A stretch of 64,000 nucleotides of DNA from assembly GCA_030490835.1 (NCBI GenBank), contig CM059972.1, positions 93,295,137 through 93,359,136 of the forward strand, written 5' to 3'. The stretch is from Annona cherimola. Taxonomy: Eukaryota; Streptophyta; Magnoliopsida; Magnoliales; Annonaceae. Each line of letters begins with the position of its first letter. The stretch's first letter is position 1. The position numbers and the translations under genes were made by a program. The notes beneath the pieces were generated by a model. The model saw nothing but the letters and a program-made list of their open reading frames with translations. It searched no databases and was not told the origin of the DNA. Below are positions 1 to 12,220 of the stretch, piece after piece.

Positions 1-2110
1 GCGATGTTAGAATATCTAAATTAGATAAGCGGATATGCTATCGCATTCTGAAATGCTCAAGAGAAGGACATAGAAGGAATGTAGAAATTGCTTGGAAAAA
101 GAAAAAACAGATGGACATCACTAGATGTGGATGCTTTGCGTCACTAACCATCAAGCTCGTAAGGAACACTTCGAAATGGATGGTTATGAGTTTCAAGAAA
201 GAGCACTCTCATAGGTTGGAGACCCCCACAAAATCTCGTTGTCTGCGATCCCATCGGAGTGTGCCGGCTTCACAACTCAATATAGTCGAAGATCTCTGCA
301 GGGTTGGCATTGGAGTATCCAGATCACTGCAATTCATGACAGAAGAAGTTGGGGGTCGTGATCAACTAGGATTCACGGAGGTTGACCTTCGTAATGCCTT
401 AAGATCAAGACGGATGTCAAGGTATGGTGGAAGCGTCTCAGCTTTACTAGAGTACTTTCAGAAGCAATTTGCGGCAAAGGCAGATTACTTTTATGAAATT
501 CAGGTCGACGAGCACCATCAGTTGATGTCATGTTTTTGGGTAGATGAGGAATCCAAAAATGATTATCAAGTTTTCAGTATGTTATTTGTTTCGGCACAAC
601 TTATCGAACAAATAAATATGACATGCCTTTTGGCCCATTTGTTGAAGTTAATCACCATAAGCAGTCAGTTTTACTTGGTAGAAGCCTTTTATTTGGTGAG
701 AGTGGGGATGACTTCACATGGTTATTTAGAATATGGCTTCATACTATGAGTGGTGTACCACCCAAAGCCATTGTCACAAATCAAGATCCAGCAATTTCAA
801 AGGCCATATCCATAGTCTTTCCAACCATAAAACATTTTTTTTTTCGTGGCATATACATAAGAAATTTCCTGAGAAATTGTAATCTGCCAATGAAAAATAT
901 CTTGAATTTAAAGATAGGTTGTACAAGTTGATTCACAATACCAAAGATACAGACGTCTTTGAATCTGGTTGGTCAAAATTAATGGATGATTATGATTTGA
1001 GTGACCATGCATGGCTCCAACAAATGTACAGTGTGAGGGATAAGTGGATTCCAGCTTATACAAGAAGTATTTTCTTGGTAGGGATGAGCACTACGCAACG
1101 GGCTGAAAGCATGAATGCCTTTTTCAACCATTTTGTTGGACCAACCACTCAATTACTTGAGTTCGTGGAGGCATATGAACGTGCTGTTAAAAAGAGGAGA
1201 GAAGATGAGAAGGATGCTGATTATAAAAGTACGTATGGTACTCGTGTTTTGAGAACTAAATTTGTTATTGAGGATCAAATTGCCAAATTATATACTAGAG
1301 AGATATTTTAGAATTTCAGGCAGAAGTAGAGGGGTCAAATTATTATAAGCCTAAGTCAGAGGTAATGGATGGGAGTCGTGTGATCTATGAAGTACACAAG
1401 TATAAAGACCCCACCTATAGGAGAACAGCTACCTGGTATGAAGATAGGCAATTTGCAACATGTTCATGTCGACTGTATGACTGACATGGGATTATTTGTT
1501 GGCATATATTATCCATATTCCAGTGGCGTGACATCATCACTACGCCCGTTAGTCATTTACTTCGTCGTTGGTCACAACGTCCAAAAGAGAATGTTCAAGC
1601 TCCACTATTTACAGAGAAATGTGATGCTACAAATTCACCAATGGTGCGTCGGCATTTGACATTTCCAAAGTTAAATTTCATCTTAGAGGAAATGACTTCG
1701 AGTTTGGCTAATTTTCAAATAGGAACTACATCTTTAGACACTCTTATATCAATTTTTCGAGAATATATACAGTCACAAAAGTTAGCTGGATGTTTGAATG
1801 AGCATCAACAGAACCTGAATGGTAGAGGCGAAGGTGCGAATTTTGAAGATAGCAGCCATGTAGATGGGGATGATAACATTACTGGAGAAATTCAACCTTC
1901 AATTAGCGACAATGTACAGCCTGTCCCAACTCCTACAATTGACTACCCAAATATTGTGCAGTGAAAAGGACGGTCAAGCAAGCGATTAAAATCTTCTGTT
2001 GAAAAGGCTATAGAGCGCACTGGCCGATTGTACCGCGGATGCAAGAAGTTCGTTGTTGGACACGACAGACGAAATTGTCCAGAATTACATAAAAAGAATT
2101 GAGAGCAACA
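1..2110 (+). pseudogene. FAR1-related / MULE transposase-like gene, broken, 5' end outside window
   Basis: A FAR1/FHY3-type (Mutator transposase-derived) coding sequence read in several frames. In order: the tail of the FAR1 DNA-binding region (about 111-260, with KKEHSHRL and a 'SHRS' linker); a MULE transposase core (about 480-930, with PFGPFVEVNHHKQ, LLFGES and TNQDPAISKA); the downstream helical part (919-1311, with WIPAYTR and TTQRAESMNAFF); a SWIM zinc finger (about 1458-1510, CSC...GIICWH, with an in-frame TGA inside it); and a Cys/His knuckle near 2028-2080. Frame changes near 620, 840-930, 1311 and 1640 show it cannot make the full protein. Known relatives are either light-signalling transcription factors or MULE transposases; this copy is a relic. 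The 5' part lies beyond the window edge. I am sure of the family and fairly sure it is dead. Confidence 0.88.
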
Positions 2111-2646
2111 TGGTATGATGATATCATATTTGATTTAACCAATGAAAACCTAATACACTTGTACTATCTTCATAATTTTTATATTTTTCATTCTCTTAAG
2201 CTAATTCTTCTACTTTCTGCAGATTAGTGCATGCATGACTTTTAGGCTGGTGTGGGCTCCACCAATGCTTTTGTGCGTTTGGTACTATCGCTCTTATAAC
2301 TGTCATTGGTTGTGTGTGTGAAGTTGTCAACGAACTACATATGCATTTTGATTATTTTATTGGCAATGCAGGATGGTAATGAAACATGCAGGTGTATGCA
2401 TGGATGGATAAGCAACAACACGATCTACGTTCGAGTTTCATTTATAGAAATTATGACCCATTGTAATTTCAATAAACATTTTCAAATTGACGTGTATTTT
2501 TGGTATGGAAAGGAAAGGAGTTGTATTCTTTTGTATTTACATATATACAATGTCTCAAATGAAAGTGTATTTTTTGTATGGAAAGGAAAGGAGTTGTAAG
2601 AATGTTGTATTCATATTTACACAATGAAAGAAATAGAAGTGTTTTT
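2111..2646 (+). other. 3' flank of the FAR1-like relic, no gene seen
   Basis: AT-rich sequence with a possible 3' exon of the FAR1-like relic (an AG at about 2220 followed by short open stretches). No GRF zinc finger like the one in the second copy at 63.8 kb is recognisable here. A short direct repeat, 'TATGGAAAGGAAAGGAGTTG', occurs at about 2504 and again at about 2578. Confidence 0.5.
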
Positions 2647-2689
2647 GATTCATAATACCGATGATACAGACGTCTTTGAATCTGGTTGG
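2647..2689 (+). repeat. 43-bp duplicated fragment of the FAR1-like coding sequence
   Basis: Positions 2647-2689 repeat 930-972 of the FAR1-like relic with only a few mismatches (both contain GATACAGACGTCTTTGAATC). The match stops exactly where the tandem array begins (GGTTGG, then CCAGTCAGCG). This looks like a captured or filler fragment at the edge of the array. Confidence 0.88.
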
Positions 2690-3462
2690 CCAGTCAGCGT
2701 GCTGACTCTCAGTTTAACAGGACATGGTAGGCTCATCGGCCAGTCAACGTGCTGACTCTCAGTTCAACATGACCTGTACATTCCATTCCATTTCAGAATA
2801 TCCACCTGTGCATATTGTATCCTTGATTGTGCATATGTATAAACAGATGACTTGCACCTTCAATTTTCAAGGCAATAACTTTACAGGACATGACCCGCTC
2901 ATTGGCCAGTAAGCGTGCTGACTCTCAGTTCAACATGAACTGCACATTCCATTCTATTTCAGAATATCTACCTGTGCATATTGTATCCTTGATTGTGCAT
3001 ATGTACAAACAAATGACCTGCACCTTCAATTTTCAAGGCAACAACTTTACAGGACATGACAGACTCATTGGCCAATTAGCGTGCTGACTCTTAGTTCAAC
3101 ATAACCTGCACATTCCATTCCATTTCAGAATATCCACCTGTGCATATTGTATCCTTGATTGTGCATATGTACAAACAAATGACCTGCACCTTCAATTTTC
3201 ACAGGCAACAACTTTACAGGACATGACACACTCAATGGCCAGTCAGCGTGCTGACTCTCAGTTCAACATGACCTGCACATTTCATTCCATTTCAGAATAT
3301 TCACCTGTACATATTGTATCCTTGATTATGCATATGTACAAACAGATGACCTGCACCTTCAATTTTCACTGGCAACAACTTTACAGGACATGACACGCTC
3401 ATTGGCCAGTCAGCGTGCTGACTCTCAGTTCAACATGACCTGCACATTCCATTCCATTTCAG
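2690..3462 (+). repeat. Tandem repeat array, about 166-bp unit, roughly 4.5 copies
   Basis: Units begin at GGCCAGT/GGCCAAT at 2738, 2904, 3070, 3237 and 3404, so the period is 166-167 bp. A short partial unit sits at 2690-2737 and a truncated last unit ends near 3462. Each unit carries GTGCTGACTCTCAGTTCAAC, then CATTCCATTTCAG, then TTTACAGGACATGAC. Short open frames over this stretch are products of the repeat and not genes. Unit length is nucleosome-like, but the copy number is far too low for a satellite. It could also be a subterminal array of the neighbouring MULE. Confidence 0.93.
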
Positions 3463-3799
3463 ATGACCTGTACAATCCATTTCACACACTCACTTGAGAA
3501 GCAATTCTACACCACGCTTAATAGAAGATATTTACAAACACACAACCTGTTGTCATATCAATCAACACCGTATAAAGCATATAGCATGTTGATGCAACCC
3601 CTCATATCAAAGTAAGCACAATTATAACCTACAATTGTCATACCAACACATAACACAATATAACGTCATCATTCACAACCTGTAAAGTACTCAACACTAC
3701 ATATTATAATGTATTCAGTCTCACAAAGTAAACAAATATATCTACCAGTTCAACACGAAAAGTATAAAGAAATAGAAAAGCTAGTACTGCACGTCCTCC
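3463..3799. other. Spacer, no gene seen
   Basis: AT-rich sequence between the tandem array and the opposite-strand transposon-protein relic. No coding signal, hairpin or repeat that I recognise. Confidence 0.5.
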
Positions 3800-5404
3800 A
3801 ACCATATCTTCACGTATCTCCGTAGTCATCTCTCTGCAACGCAAGTTCAACAGCTTCAAGTCTCTTGTCAATCCTACCGACATGCTCAAAGACTTGCTCT
3901 ACCCCTCTGGCAAGGCGTCCAATATTCTCAGAATACAAGGCGTCGACATTGAAATGATCTGCGGTTGGTATGTCAGCAAGAGAGGGTGATAACTGTGGTG
4001 AATTGGTTTGACCTTGTGATTTGGGTGCTGAACGAGGAGATATGGAAGTTGATATTAGTACTTCAGTTGGTGTGTACACAACGGGAGTATAAAATTTAGG
4101 AGTTGTTGAGGGGTTCTCTGTGGGAGTGGCCATCACGGATGTAGGGGTGGAGATAACAGATGTCGGGGTGGCCACCACGGATGTGGGAGTGAAACTGACA
4201 TCCACTGGAGAAGTTTTCTTTGATGGAGTGACTTTTGGTGGGTTGAAGCATTAGATAAAAGCTGAGAGATGTGAGACTTGATTTCTCTCTTCATCTCTTC
4301 GATTTTAGCACTCAACACCTCCTCCAGTTGAAGTTCAGCAACTGATGGCATTGCCTCCCTTGTAGCTGAATCCCTAGCACTCGAATGGACACGTTCAACA
4401 CCATCATGCTCTTACTTTTCGTCACTAATGTGTTGCTCGCGTAGTGGTGTGACCGACTCACCGGTATTTAGCTCCTCTATCTGCTTGCGAATCTCTTCCT
4501 CTTGTATGTTTTTCCCCACCTTGGGCGAAGTAGGAAGCCACTCATTAGTCTCTTTATTATGCACGTATCTCATCCTGCGCATCAAACCACCATCAATTCT
4601 ATCTGAGATTCTATGCCTCGTCACCTCCTTGCCAGACAAATTAACTCCAAAATGCTTCAAAATCCTGGTGATAGCCATCCCATATGGCAGAGCTCCATTC
4701 TTCCACTTTTGACACTTAAGCATGTGGTCAAAAATTTCCACGGGTGCAGCAAGTAGGATCTCCTTCTCATATATAAGCAGTAAGCGTCTTGGATTGACAC
4801 TTCGGATATCGACCCAGCTCTCGGGAAGATGTTGTTCACGATCACATAGTGTAGCAGTTTCATATTTAAAGTGAGCAACTCCCAAGAAGTTAGCCTAGCT
4901 GCCTCCTTTCCTTTATCTTTGTTGCCGTTGAGCAACGTGAATGACATCTCCTTGCTTATCACTGGAGGATCCACACCTGGAACATCGGTATGTCAAATAC
5001 CTCTTTCAGCATTTCATCATTCATTGGTATCTTTACTCCCTTGACATATGTAATGACCTCTTTATTCATGTTACAGTAGAACATTCTCACCAGATAAGGG
5101 TAAATATCCTCTTCAACCATCACAAATTCAAACAATCCACAGTCAACCAACCACTTGGAGAAAGGAAAATCACTGAAGTCTTCAATGCAAAGTGGTCGAC
5201 CCTTCATCACTAGCCTCATTGAAACTTCTCTTTATAAATCAACGATGTCCGCAAGTCCAGGAATTATAAAGTCTTCTTGGAGCTCTCTTCCTCAACAACT
5301 GTTTTTTGTTTCTTGTCCGGGAGATTAGTGCATGATGGCCCTGCTTCTCGTCACTTTCGAACTGCAGTCTTCTCTGGCCTGGCATTACTTCGTGTATTCA
5401 CCAT
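3800..5404 (-). pseudogene. 'Putative plant transposon protein' relic (MVNTRS start)
   Basis: Minus-strand coding remains. The likely start codon is at 5404 (protein begins MVNTRSNARPEK, a start common in plant element proteins). A segment at about 5219-4959 holds SKWLVDCGLFEFV and LVRMFYCNMN, then TYVKGVKIPMNDEMLKEVFDI. The next segment has LHYVIVNNIFPRAGSISEVS and then LPYGMAITRILKHFGVNLSG (about 4860-4620). These are hallmarks of the plant-specific 'putative plant transposon protein' domain. A Thr/Pro-rich linker (TPTSV repeats, 4205-4080) and a C-terminal heptad-like helix (RLARGVEQVFEHVGRIDKRL, ending at 3810) follow. Stops in the N-terminal part and frame changes near 4960, 4870 and 4350 show it is broken. 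The function of this family is unknown; it is usually found in retroelement-like contexts. Confidence 0.75.
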
Positions 5405-6440
5405 GCTGTACTGATTTCACAATCGTCCTGCAAAGTGTGAGACAAATTTTATTGAGGATTATCAACCACTTATGATGCATTATATATTATTTCATTCATT
5501 TTGAAAGCAACAATGGGATGAATAGGCTGATAAGACAGTAAGTATGCTCATATACACTTATACACCGACAAAAACCATGCTAAGTAGGCAAAAAACCCGC
5601 TGAGTACACCAATAGCTTGCTCTGTAGCCCAACAGCACGCTGAGTACACCAACAACACGCTGATATGATATTCTATTCAAATGATGGGACAAATGTCAAC
5701 CAAATATATATAAATCATTGCTTCGTAATAAAATAAGTTGAGTCCTACCTTTGAAGGCAATCAGAAGATGTAGCTTAAAACGATGTAGGTAATCTCCTTA
5801 GTTTCAAATATTTTGTCCATAGCTTTTGAATTAATGACAATTTTTCCTAGTGCATACAATATAAAGACAATAGCAACCAAAGAAATTAATGGCAACTATG
5901 AATTGGTCGTTGAATATTAGGAAAATTGAAAGAGACTACGAATCCAACATCAATAACAACCAAAGTAACTTAATGGTTAAATACTCTAACATTTGTCAAG
6001 CAACATTCCATGTTTAATGAACATGTAGCAAACTTATAGTAACAAGTATAAAAGTTGTCAAGTCGTTGAACTCCTTTGTCATTTAACACAATATGTTCAT
6101 TCATCATATAACATGCTATCACTTACAAATTAGTGTGCTATGTTGTACTTAGGACAATATGCTATCAATATTATGGATTCATTGAAGTAGCCATTAGCCC
6201 CTTATTAAATGTTAAATATTCCTTAGCCTTAATATAATATAGAGATAGGGTCATGCGTTAGAAAGGTTTCATATATAGGTGAACTTTTCGATAGGATGTT
6301 ATGTCCACAAATTTCATTGAAAGGTTTTAAACAGAAGATTTTAAGATGGATTCAGACAGTGATTTCATAGCTATTTAATTCAATTTCTTTCTGCAAAATA
6401 TCAGAGCATAACAAAGATTGAGACAGCAGAATCTATGCAA
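5405..6440. other. Gene-free AT-rich spacer
   Basis: No coding region supported. A 15-base direct repeat (CGCTGAGTACACCAA) occurs at 5598 and 5638. Otherwise this is diffuse AT-rich sequence. Confidence 0.5.
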
Positions 6441-6599
6441 GTATGGAGACATCAAAATTACGTGGCAAAGATGCGCCTCTAAATATAAGTTATAAAATAA
6501 TTTTAATAAAAATACAATTAATGGACAATATGCGGGCAACAATTAATGGACAAAAGCATAAATTATTTTTATATTTAAGTTTGTGTAAAAGGAAGATAA

Positions 6600-7260
6600 C
6601 CGGCGACGCTGTCTTCCTCTTTTCTCTTGGCAACGCTGTCTTACTGATGGCAGCCTCTCCCTTCCTCGTCAAGGCTGGCACTGACAGCCTCTAGTGCGCC
6701 GGCAATCCTCTGTTTTCTGTCACTTGTCTTTGTTTTGGCTCACTGGTCATCTCCTTTCGTCCCGCGGGTCGACTCTGGCATCGTCAACACTGGCAATGGT
6801 GGCCCCGGCAGCACTTAGCACTGTCTCCCTCTTTGTTCTGCGGCCGCCTTCTCTTCCCCACGATCTCCCTCTCCCGCTGCGTTCCTGCTCTTCCCCGTGC
6901 TCTCCCTCTCTCTTCCACCTGCTCTCTCTTACTTCCAGCGGCCAGCCTCCTCTTCCCGGCGCTCTTCCTCTCTCTTCTTCCACCTCTTCCCCTCTTTTCC
7001 TCTCTTCTCGCTTCAACCTTTCCGCTTCCCAACACTCGCCCCCTCTCTTCCCCACGCGCCACCTTCTCTCTTCCCTACGTTTTCACGACGGGACAGGAGT
7101 CAACATGAAAATCGGCATGCCAGCTCACCACGCTAACCTACACGTAGTAGCTGCGGGCTAAACGCGGGCTTCACGTAAGGCCGAACGAGCAGCAAGGATC
7201 TTCCCCGCTGCAATAGACGGCTGGATCGCACCACCGCACTAGAATTCGAGTGCAGCGTTG
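6600..7260. other. CT-rich, GC-elevated low-complexity tract
   Basis: From about 6600 to 7080 the + strand is a pyrimidine-rich CTCTCC/TTCC tract. Overlapping open frames on both strands are products of this composition. A GC-rich unique part (7085-7260) follows and ends in GTGCAGCGTTGCTGCAC, an imperfect palindrome. The tract resembles the 5' leader of the second FAR1-like element at 60.4-60.9 kb in composition, but I could not find true alignment. It may be the remnant of an element leader or a promoter. Confidence 0.45.
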
Positions 7261-7539
7261 CTGCACCTAAATATATCCTATATATATTTGTTTTATGGAT
7301 GTGCATGCTTGACTTAGATTGGCTTTCATACTATATTTTTCTATACTTTTATTTTTTAAAATAAAAAAATTGAATCCTTGCTCCACAAGTATTATATAAC
7401 GCTGGGTAGGTTTTTCCGAACGGTTTTTTGGTTCGAATGACCATAACGTGACCTTTTGTTAGGGACTGTTTGTCCTAACTGCCACAAGCATCAAAACTTT
7501 ATCACCGGTAATGCAGGGGATTTTTGTTAGCATTGTCTC

Positions 7540-7760
7540 AGGGAAGGAAAATGGAAAATAAAATATTTTGATATCTCTGTGATTGATATAAAATAATATG
7601 AGTAAAATTAGAATAAATAGGATTTGTTTGAGAATAAATGATTGAAACGTAAGGATAAAATTTTAAAAATAAAATTATCAACTAAATAAATAATTAGTGG
7701 GGAAATGAATAGGATCCACCCCACCCCACCTTCACAGTTTACCAAACGTGCATTTAGATT
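7540..7760 (-). mobile_element. MITE of the second family (reverse of the 53.7-kb copy)
   Basis: Aligns over most of its length to the reverse complement of 53726-53978. Shared blocks include ATTGATATAAAAT, AAAATTAGAATAAATAGGA and the ACCAAAC terminal region near 7742. Non-coding. The ends are eroded, so exact limits are uncertain. Confidence 0.65.
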
Positions 7761-8099
7761 TCCAGCCATTTACAGGAGCTTGCAGGACCAAAGAAGCCCA
7801 TGCACACCCATACAACTGCACGTACCGTTATGGTTTTCAAGGGTGCCAACTGTATTATTGGCGCAATATAGGCAGTCAGAATTTTCTTTTTTTTTTAATA
7901 CATGTACGTTGACTTCAAAAATAAAATACCAAACAATTATAATTTTTGCCAAGATTCAAGTCATCCATATTGCGCTCGGAATACGGGCTTTTGTACATGA
8001 TCAGGAGGCTGGCCCGACCAAAGTAATAGGTTACTTTTTTTTTTTTTTTTGATGATTTCATATATTATAGTATCTGAACTATCAGGCTCTAAGAAATTC

Positions 8100-8390
8100 T
8101 TACAAATATTTAATTAATAATCTAATTTTCTTAACGATAATTTTTAAAGTACCCACTTTGTGAATTAACCCACATAAAATTTAAAATTATTAAAAATGTC
8201 ACTGATCTTAAAAAATTCGAAAAAAATATTTAAAAATCTCCAAAATAGTAAAAATCTATACACATATTAAATACACTTAAATTAATATTTTTATAAAAAC
8301 GAGTTTAAAAAAAAATAAAAAAATTGGGTGAAGTACACCCTGGTGCATTGAGGCTCAATGCACCCGGGTGTATTGAACCAGCGTCCGTCT
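8100..8390 (+). mobile_element. Half of a foldback (MULE-type) element, next to FKBP18
   Basis: The stretch from about 8215 to 8390 matches the right arm of the foldback element at 50257-50661: AAAATCTCCAAAATAGTAAA, ATACACATATTAAATACAC, then an A-rich tract and a GC-rich end with GTGCATTGAGGCTCAATGCAC (a small palindrome) and CACCCGGGTG. The matching left arm is not recognisable. It ends about 100 bp before the FKBP18 start codon and so lies in that gene's promoter or 5' UTR. Confidence 0.6.
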
Positions 8391-8492
8391 GTAAGGCTGT
8401 GAAAAATAAACAAACCAATCTACACAAGGATATTGCTGAGCGTGAGTTTGGACTTCGAATGTGTTATCCGCTGGGAACCCGCTGCAGCTCTT

Positions 8493-10712
8493 ATGGCTTC
8501 GCTGCAGAGCTTGGGGAAGTGGGCCATAGATCCTCTCCTCCCTTCCTTACTCCAGGAGAAGCAAAACCCACCTCAAGTCTTCCTTCCCACACCCATTTCC
8601 AGAAGATCTGCTCTTCTCTTTGCAGTTCTGCCTCTCAACCTCATTGCAGGCACTCCTCCATCTTCACTTGCGAGGGAGCGTAGGAGCAGGAAAAACATTC
8701 CTCTTGAGGAATACCTAACCAGCCGTTAGTAACTTCAATCAATCCCCATCTATGTATGCAAAGCAATTTCTTTTATTCGACAAACATAATTAGAGATGTG
8801 GGAAATGTGGGCATTCTGGGAATTCAAGAAATGCAGTTTGTTGTGCTGAATTTACTTTTTGATAAGTTCATCAGGGACCATGAAGTTGTTGAGAATACTG
8901 TAGTTAGATTTTTTCACCCCTTCACCCAAATTCTTGAATTTTGACGTTGTGACATTTGAAGCAGCTGATGGGCTGAAGTATTATGACCTAGAGGAGGGCA
9001 AGGGACGTCGAGCTGACAAGGGTTCAACTGTTCAGGTTTGACAACTATGCAATATTGGCCTGTTTTTGCAGGCAAACAAAATGTGAGAAGGAAATAAACG
9101 TGAAGGAAAATTGTGTTGATGGCCAACATGGGACCCTGTGAAATGCAAAAACATGCTTAGCTAGCAGTGGAGGCTGAAGATCCTATTTCCATCTTACAAG
9201 ATCACTGTTTAGCTTGTTTCTATGAAAATTTTGAGGAAACTTGATAGGAAAGGAGATGTTAGAAGAATCTCTGATGTCCTAAATAAATAGCTTGAGCTTT
9301 TCATATGATGGTATCAAAGACCAATTTCGATTGTCTCTCTTTCATCACTGCTGATTATTTGCTTGTTTGGTGATCTTACAAGGAAAAAAGGTCCTGAACA
9401 TCACACCCTGTTTATACCTTTTGTAGGTTCATTTTGATTGCTTATATCGTGGTATCACCGCTGTCTCAAGCCGAGAATCTAAACTCCTAGCTGGCAATCG
9501 AATTATTGCGCAGGTCATCTTCATCAACCTGCTAATCTGATGTCTCTCTTAATGTGATTTTCATCAGGCCATCTCATCATATGATACTGATCATGACATG
9601 AATGGGCTTTCATCACGAACTGACTTGGAATTGACATCTTGTTTGAGCATTGGATGTTTGCAGAATGATTCTTCGCCTCGTTTGCTAACAGAATAATAAT
9701 TGACATGCTTACTTAATGATTAAGTAGCCGTATGAATTCAAAGTTGGAGCACCTCCAGGCAAAGAGCGGAAGCGTGAATTTGTGGATAACCCAAATGGTC
9801 TCTTTTCTGCACAGGCTGCACCGAAACCGCCACCGGCCATGTATTCTGTTACTGAAGGGATGAAAGTTGGGGGGAAGGTGATAACTTCTAGCCTCCTTTT
9901 GTTTGGAGATCTCAATATCCTCATCATTGCCTGGTTCCACATGAGACTTGTATTTATTTTTTATGCTTTATCTTCTTTTGCAGAGGACTGTGATAGTGCC
10001 TCCAGAAGCTGGGTATGGCAAAAAGGGCATGAATGAGATCCCGGTAAATATTATGTCTAGAACTTCATATCATGAAACATCAAATGTAAAACAATCAAAT
10101 TTGTGCCTGTGTGTTGCGCTTCTATGGCAATGGGTATATCATTTTGCTTCAATCCATGGTCAGCTGGTAATAACTTGTGTGTTCCTGGCTCCTCTTCTTC
10201 TCAAATCAAGCATGTCTGCCTTCATACATCAAGCTGTTCCATGTTATTGCAGCAACAAGAATGAACATGCCGTCCTAATATCTCAATATCTCCCACCAAA
10301 CTCCAAGTGATTATGATTTCTTTTCACCGTATTTGTGATCAAAACAACCTCATCAGAGTATCCAATCTTTATGATTTCCAAGATACATGCTCATTCAGCT
10401 AAAGAGGGAGGCTGTGAAATTAGTTTGGAACTCTGCTACCAGTGTTACACACTCATTTTCCGTTGGATATGCAATTCGTGTGATACAAATTTTCCTTGGC
10501 TTTATCATTTTCTAATCTAAACTTCAAGTGCATTCGAAGTTGGAATTTCGCTGGTCATACACCTCTGTCTCTGTGTTCATGTGTTTGTCAAAAGAATAAA
10601 AAGGAAGTGAAGAACATCTACTCATTTCGAATTTGCTTTCATCTTGCAGCCAGATGCAACTTTTGAATTGAACATAGAGCTTTTACAAGTAATACCAACA
10701 CCAGAGAAATAG
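8493..10712 (+). CDS. FKBP18: FKBP-type peptidyl-prolyl isomerase, thylakoid lumen (FKBP18)
   Basis: Six exons: 8493-8724, 8965-9035, 9427-9513, 9728-9877, 9984-10043, 10650-10712. All introns are GT-AG, and the 663 nt join in frame to 220 codons plus TAG. The start at 8493 (MASLQSLG) is preferred over an upstream ATG at 8433 because it begins a normal transit peptide. Residues 1-60 are a bipartite lumen-targeting signal with twin arginines at 37-38 (SRRSALLFAVLPLNLIAG) and a likely cut after SSLA. The FKBP fold fills about 80-218, with GLKYYDLEEGKG, VHFDC, FVDNPNGLFSAQ, MYSVTEGMKVGGKR, VPPEAGYG and FELNIELL. The family catalyses cis-trans isomerisation of proline bonds; several usual FKBP active-site aromatics are replaced in this lumenal subfamily, so activity may be weak. 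It matches Arabidopsis FKBP18 in domain layout. It sits alone, 3.5 kb upstream of RPN1. Exon 5 has a decayed duplicate at 45.8 kb. Confidence 0.95.
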
Positions 10713-12220
10713 CTTGAATTGAGTCAGTCAGGAGGAGCAGTTATATGATTGTTTGAGTTAACGACCTGGCGAAATGATTCTTTTGTATACGTTCTGGAGG
10801 ACTTGAATTTTGTAAGAGCTGGTTCCATCTTATCCCCTGCTAGTATTCTGGAATGCTGCTTCTCTTTCCACAGAACAGAAAAGAAACCTGTAGATCATTG
10901 TGTGTCGATTGATGTTCTAACAATGACCTGCGTCTGCAATCTTTCTCACACAACCGCAACTGCATTTTGTTGGAACTTGTCAAATATGAGAAATGATCCA
11001 ATGCAATTGGTGGTAAGATATCACCGCTTGATTTTTTGATTTTTTTAAAATCCAATATATGCATTTATTTAAAACTATTTATTTAGCCTACGTACAAAAA
11101 ATCAAGTGAATTGAATGTTTTATAATCAATAATTTTAAAAATATATGCATTTACACTTGTCGTCGAATATATAGAAATTGAAATAACACGATTTTTCATG
11201 TCATGCAAATATAAATGGAGTAAAACAAAATGGATAGCTTGGATTTAAAAGAAAACATTAAAAAAATTTTAAAAATAAAAAATACAACTGATTTATATTA
11301 CAATCGGTTGCATTGAAGAAACTCTTGTTAAATATAATAGATTTGTGAGTTGAAAGGAGGCAAAATGGATGCTCTTAGACTGTACTTAAAGTACTAAATT
11401 TCAAATGATCAAAATGGAATATGAGGTTCCCTAAATCAAATAGATGGTATAAGAAAATTCTAAAGACTCGAAAGAAGGGAAGGAAAAGACTCAATAACTT
11501 TTGTCTTTTATAATTTTTTTCTTTTACTTTCAGCTCTCTTGTTATCCTAAAAGTTGGTGCTGTAAAAAAGCCCCAAAATATGGTTTATTGTCTTTGACCG
11601 TTATGGCATTAAACTCAGTGCTACTGCTCCAAAAGTCTCATAATTTCGAAACTAAGAAAAATTAATTTTTATTTTTGTAGAAAAAGAGTTTCTTTTTTAT
11701 TACAAAATTTTTAATCTATAATTTTAACTTTTTGTTCGAATATTATAGTTTCATTTTTTTTTTTTTTCAGTATCTTCTTTTTCATGAATATTTTTGTCGA
11801 TTTATATTAAGGTTAAACCGATTACTAATTTAGGGCCTTTTCATTTTTGTCACATTAAATCTTAATCTTACGGTATTGTTTTTCGGGAAGCACCTAAGGA
11901 GCGTTAGCTACACTAAAGTGAATTCTGATATCTGTATGTTTGAGCCCTGCCTTAGGTGATTATAAGAAGGCAAATAATGATTATAAATACAACCCACTCA
12001 TTGGTTTAATCAAGTTTAATCAAACATCAAGCCCATTCTAGCCAACTGGGGATATCGTTGCTCATCATGCTGTCTGACGTGGATTCGAAGCCCATTCTAA
12101 CCAGCTGTAGGTGTGAGATTTTGTATCCTTTGCATGTGTCTTTCATTATAATGAGGATGTTTACAATTGGTCTCCCTGAGTCTAAGGATATTTATAAAAT
12201 GTTTCTCTATGGTGAGAGTT
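10713..12220. other. FKBP18 3' UTR/flank and AT-rich spacer
   Basis: The first few hundred bases are probably the FKBP18 3' UTR. The rest is AT-rich with no supported gene. A stretch near 11890-12120 has two tRNA-B-box-like pieces (GTTTGAGCCC, GATTCGAAGCCC) that may be SINE traces, but no tail or target duplication is visible. Confidence 0.4.

Noticed and set aside
2724..3087. Two similar short open frames in the + strand
   Set aside because: They arise from the 166-bp tandem repeat (166 bp is not a multiple of 3) and have no independent support.
2690..3462. CRISPR-like or centromeric satellite array
   Set aside because: Units are contiguous 166-bp repeats without spacers, in a plant context, and only about four and a half copies.
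6694..7161. Several overlapping open frames on both strands
   Set aside because: Low-complexity CT-rich sequence opens many frames at once; no protein motif.
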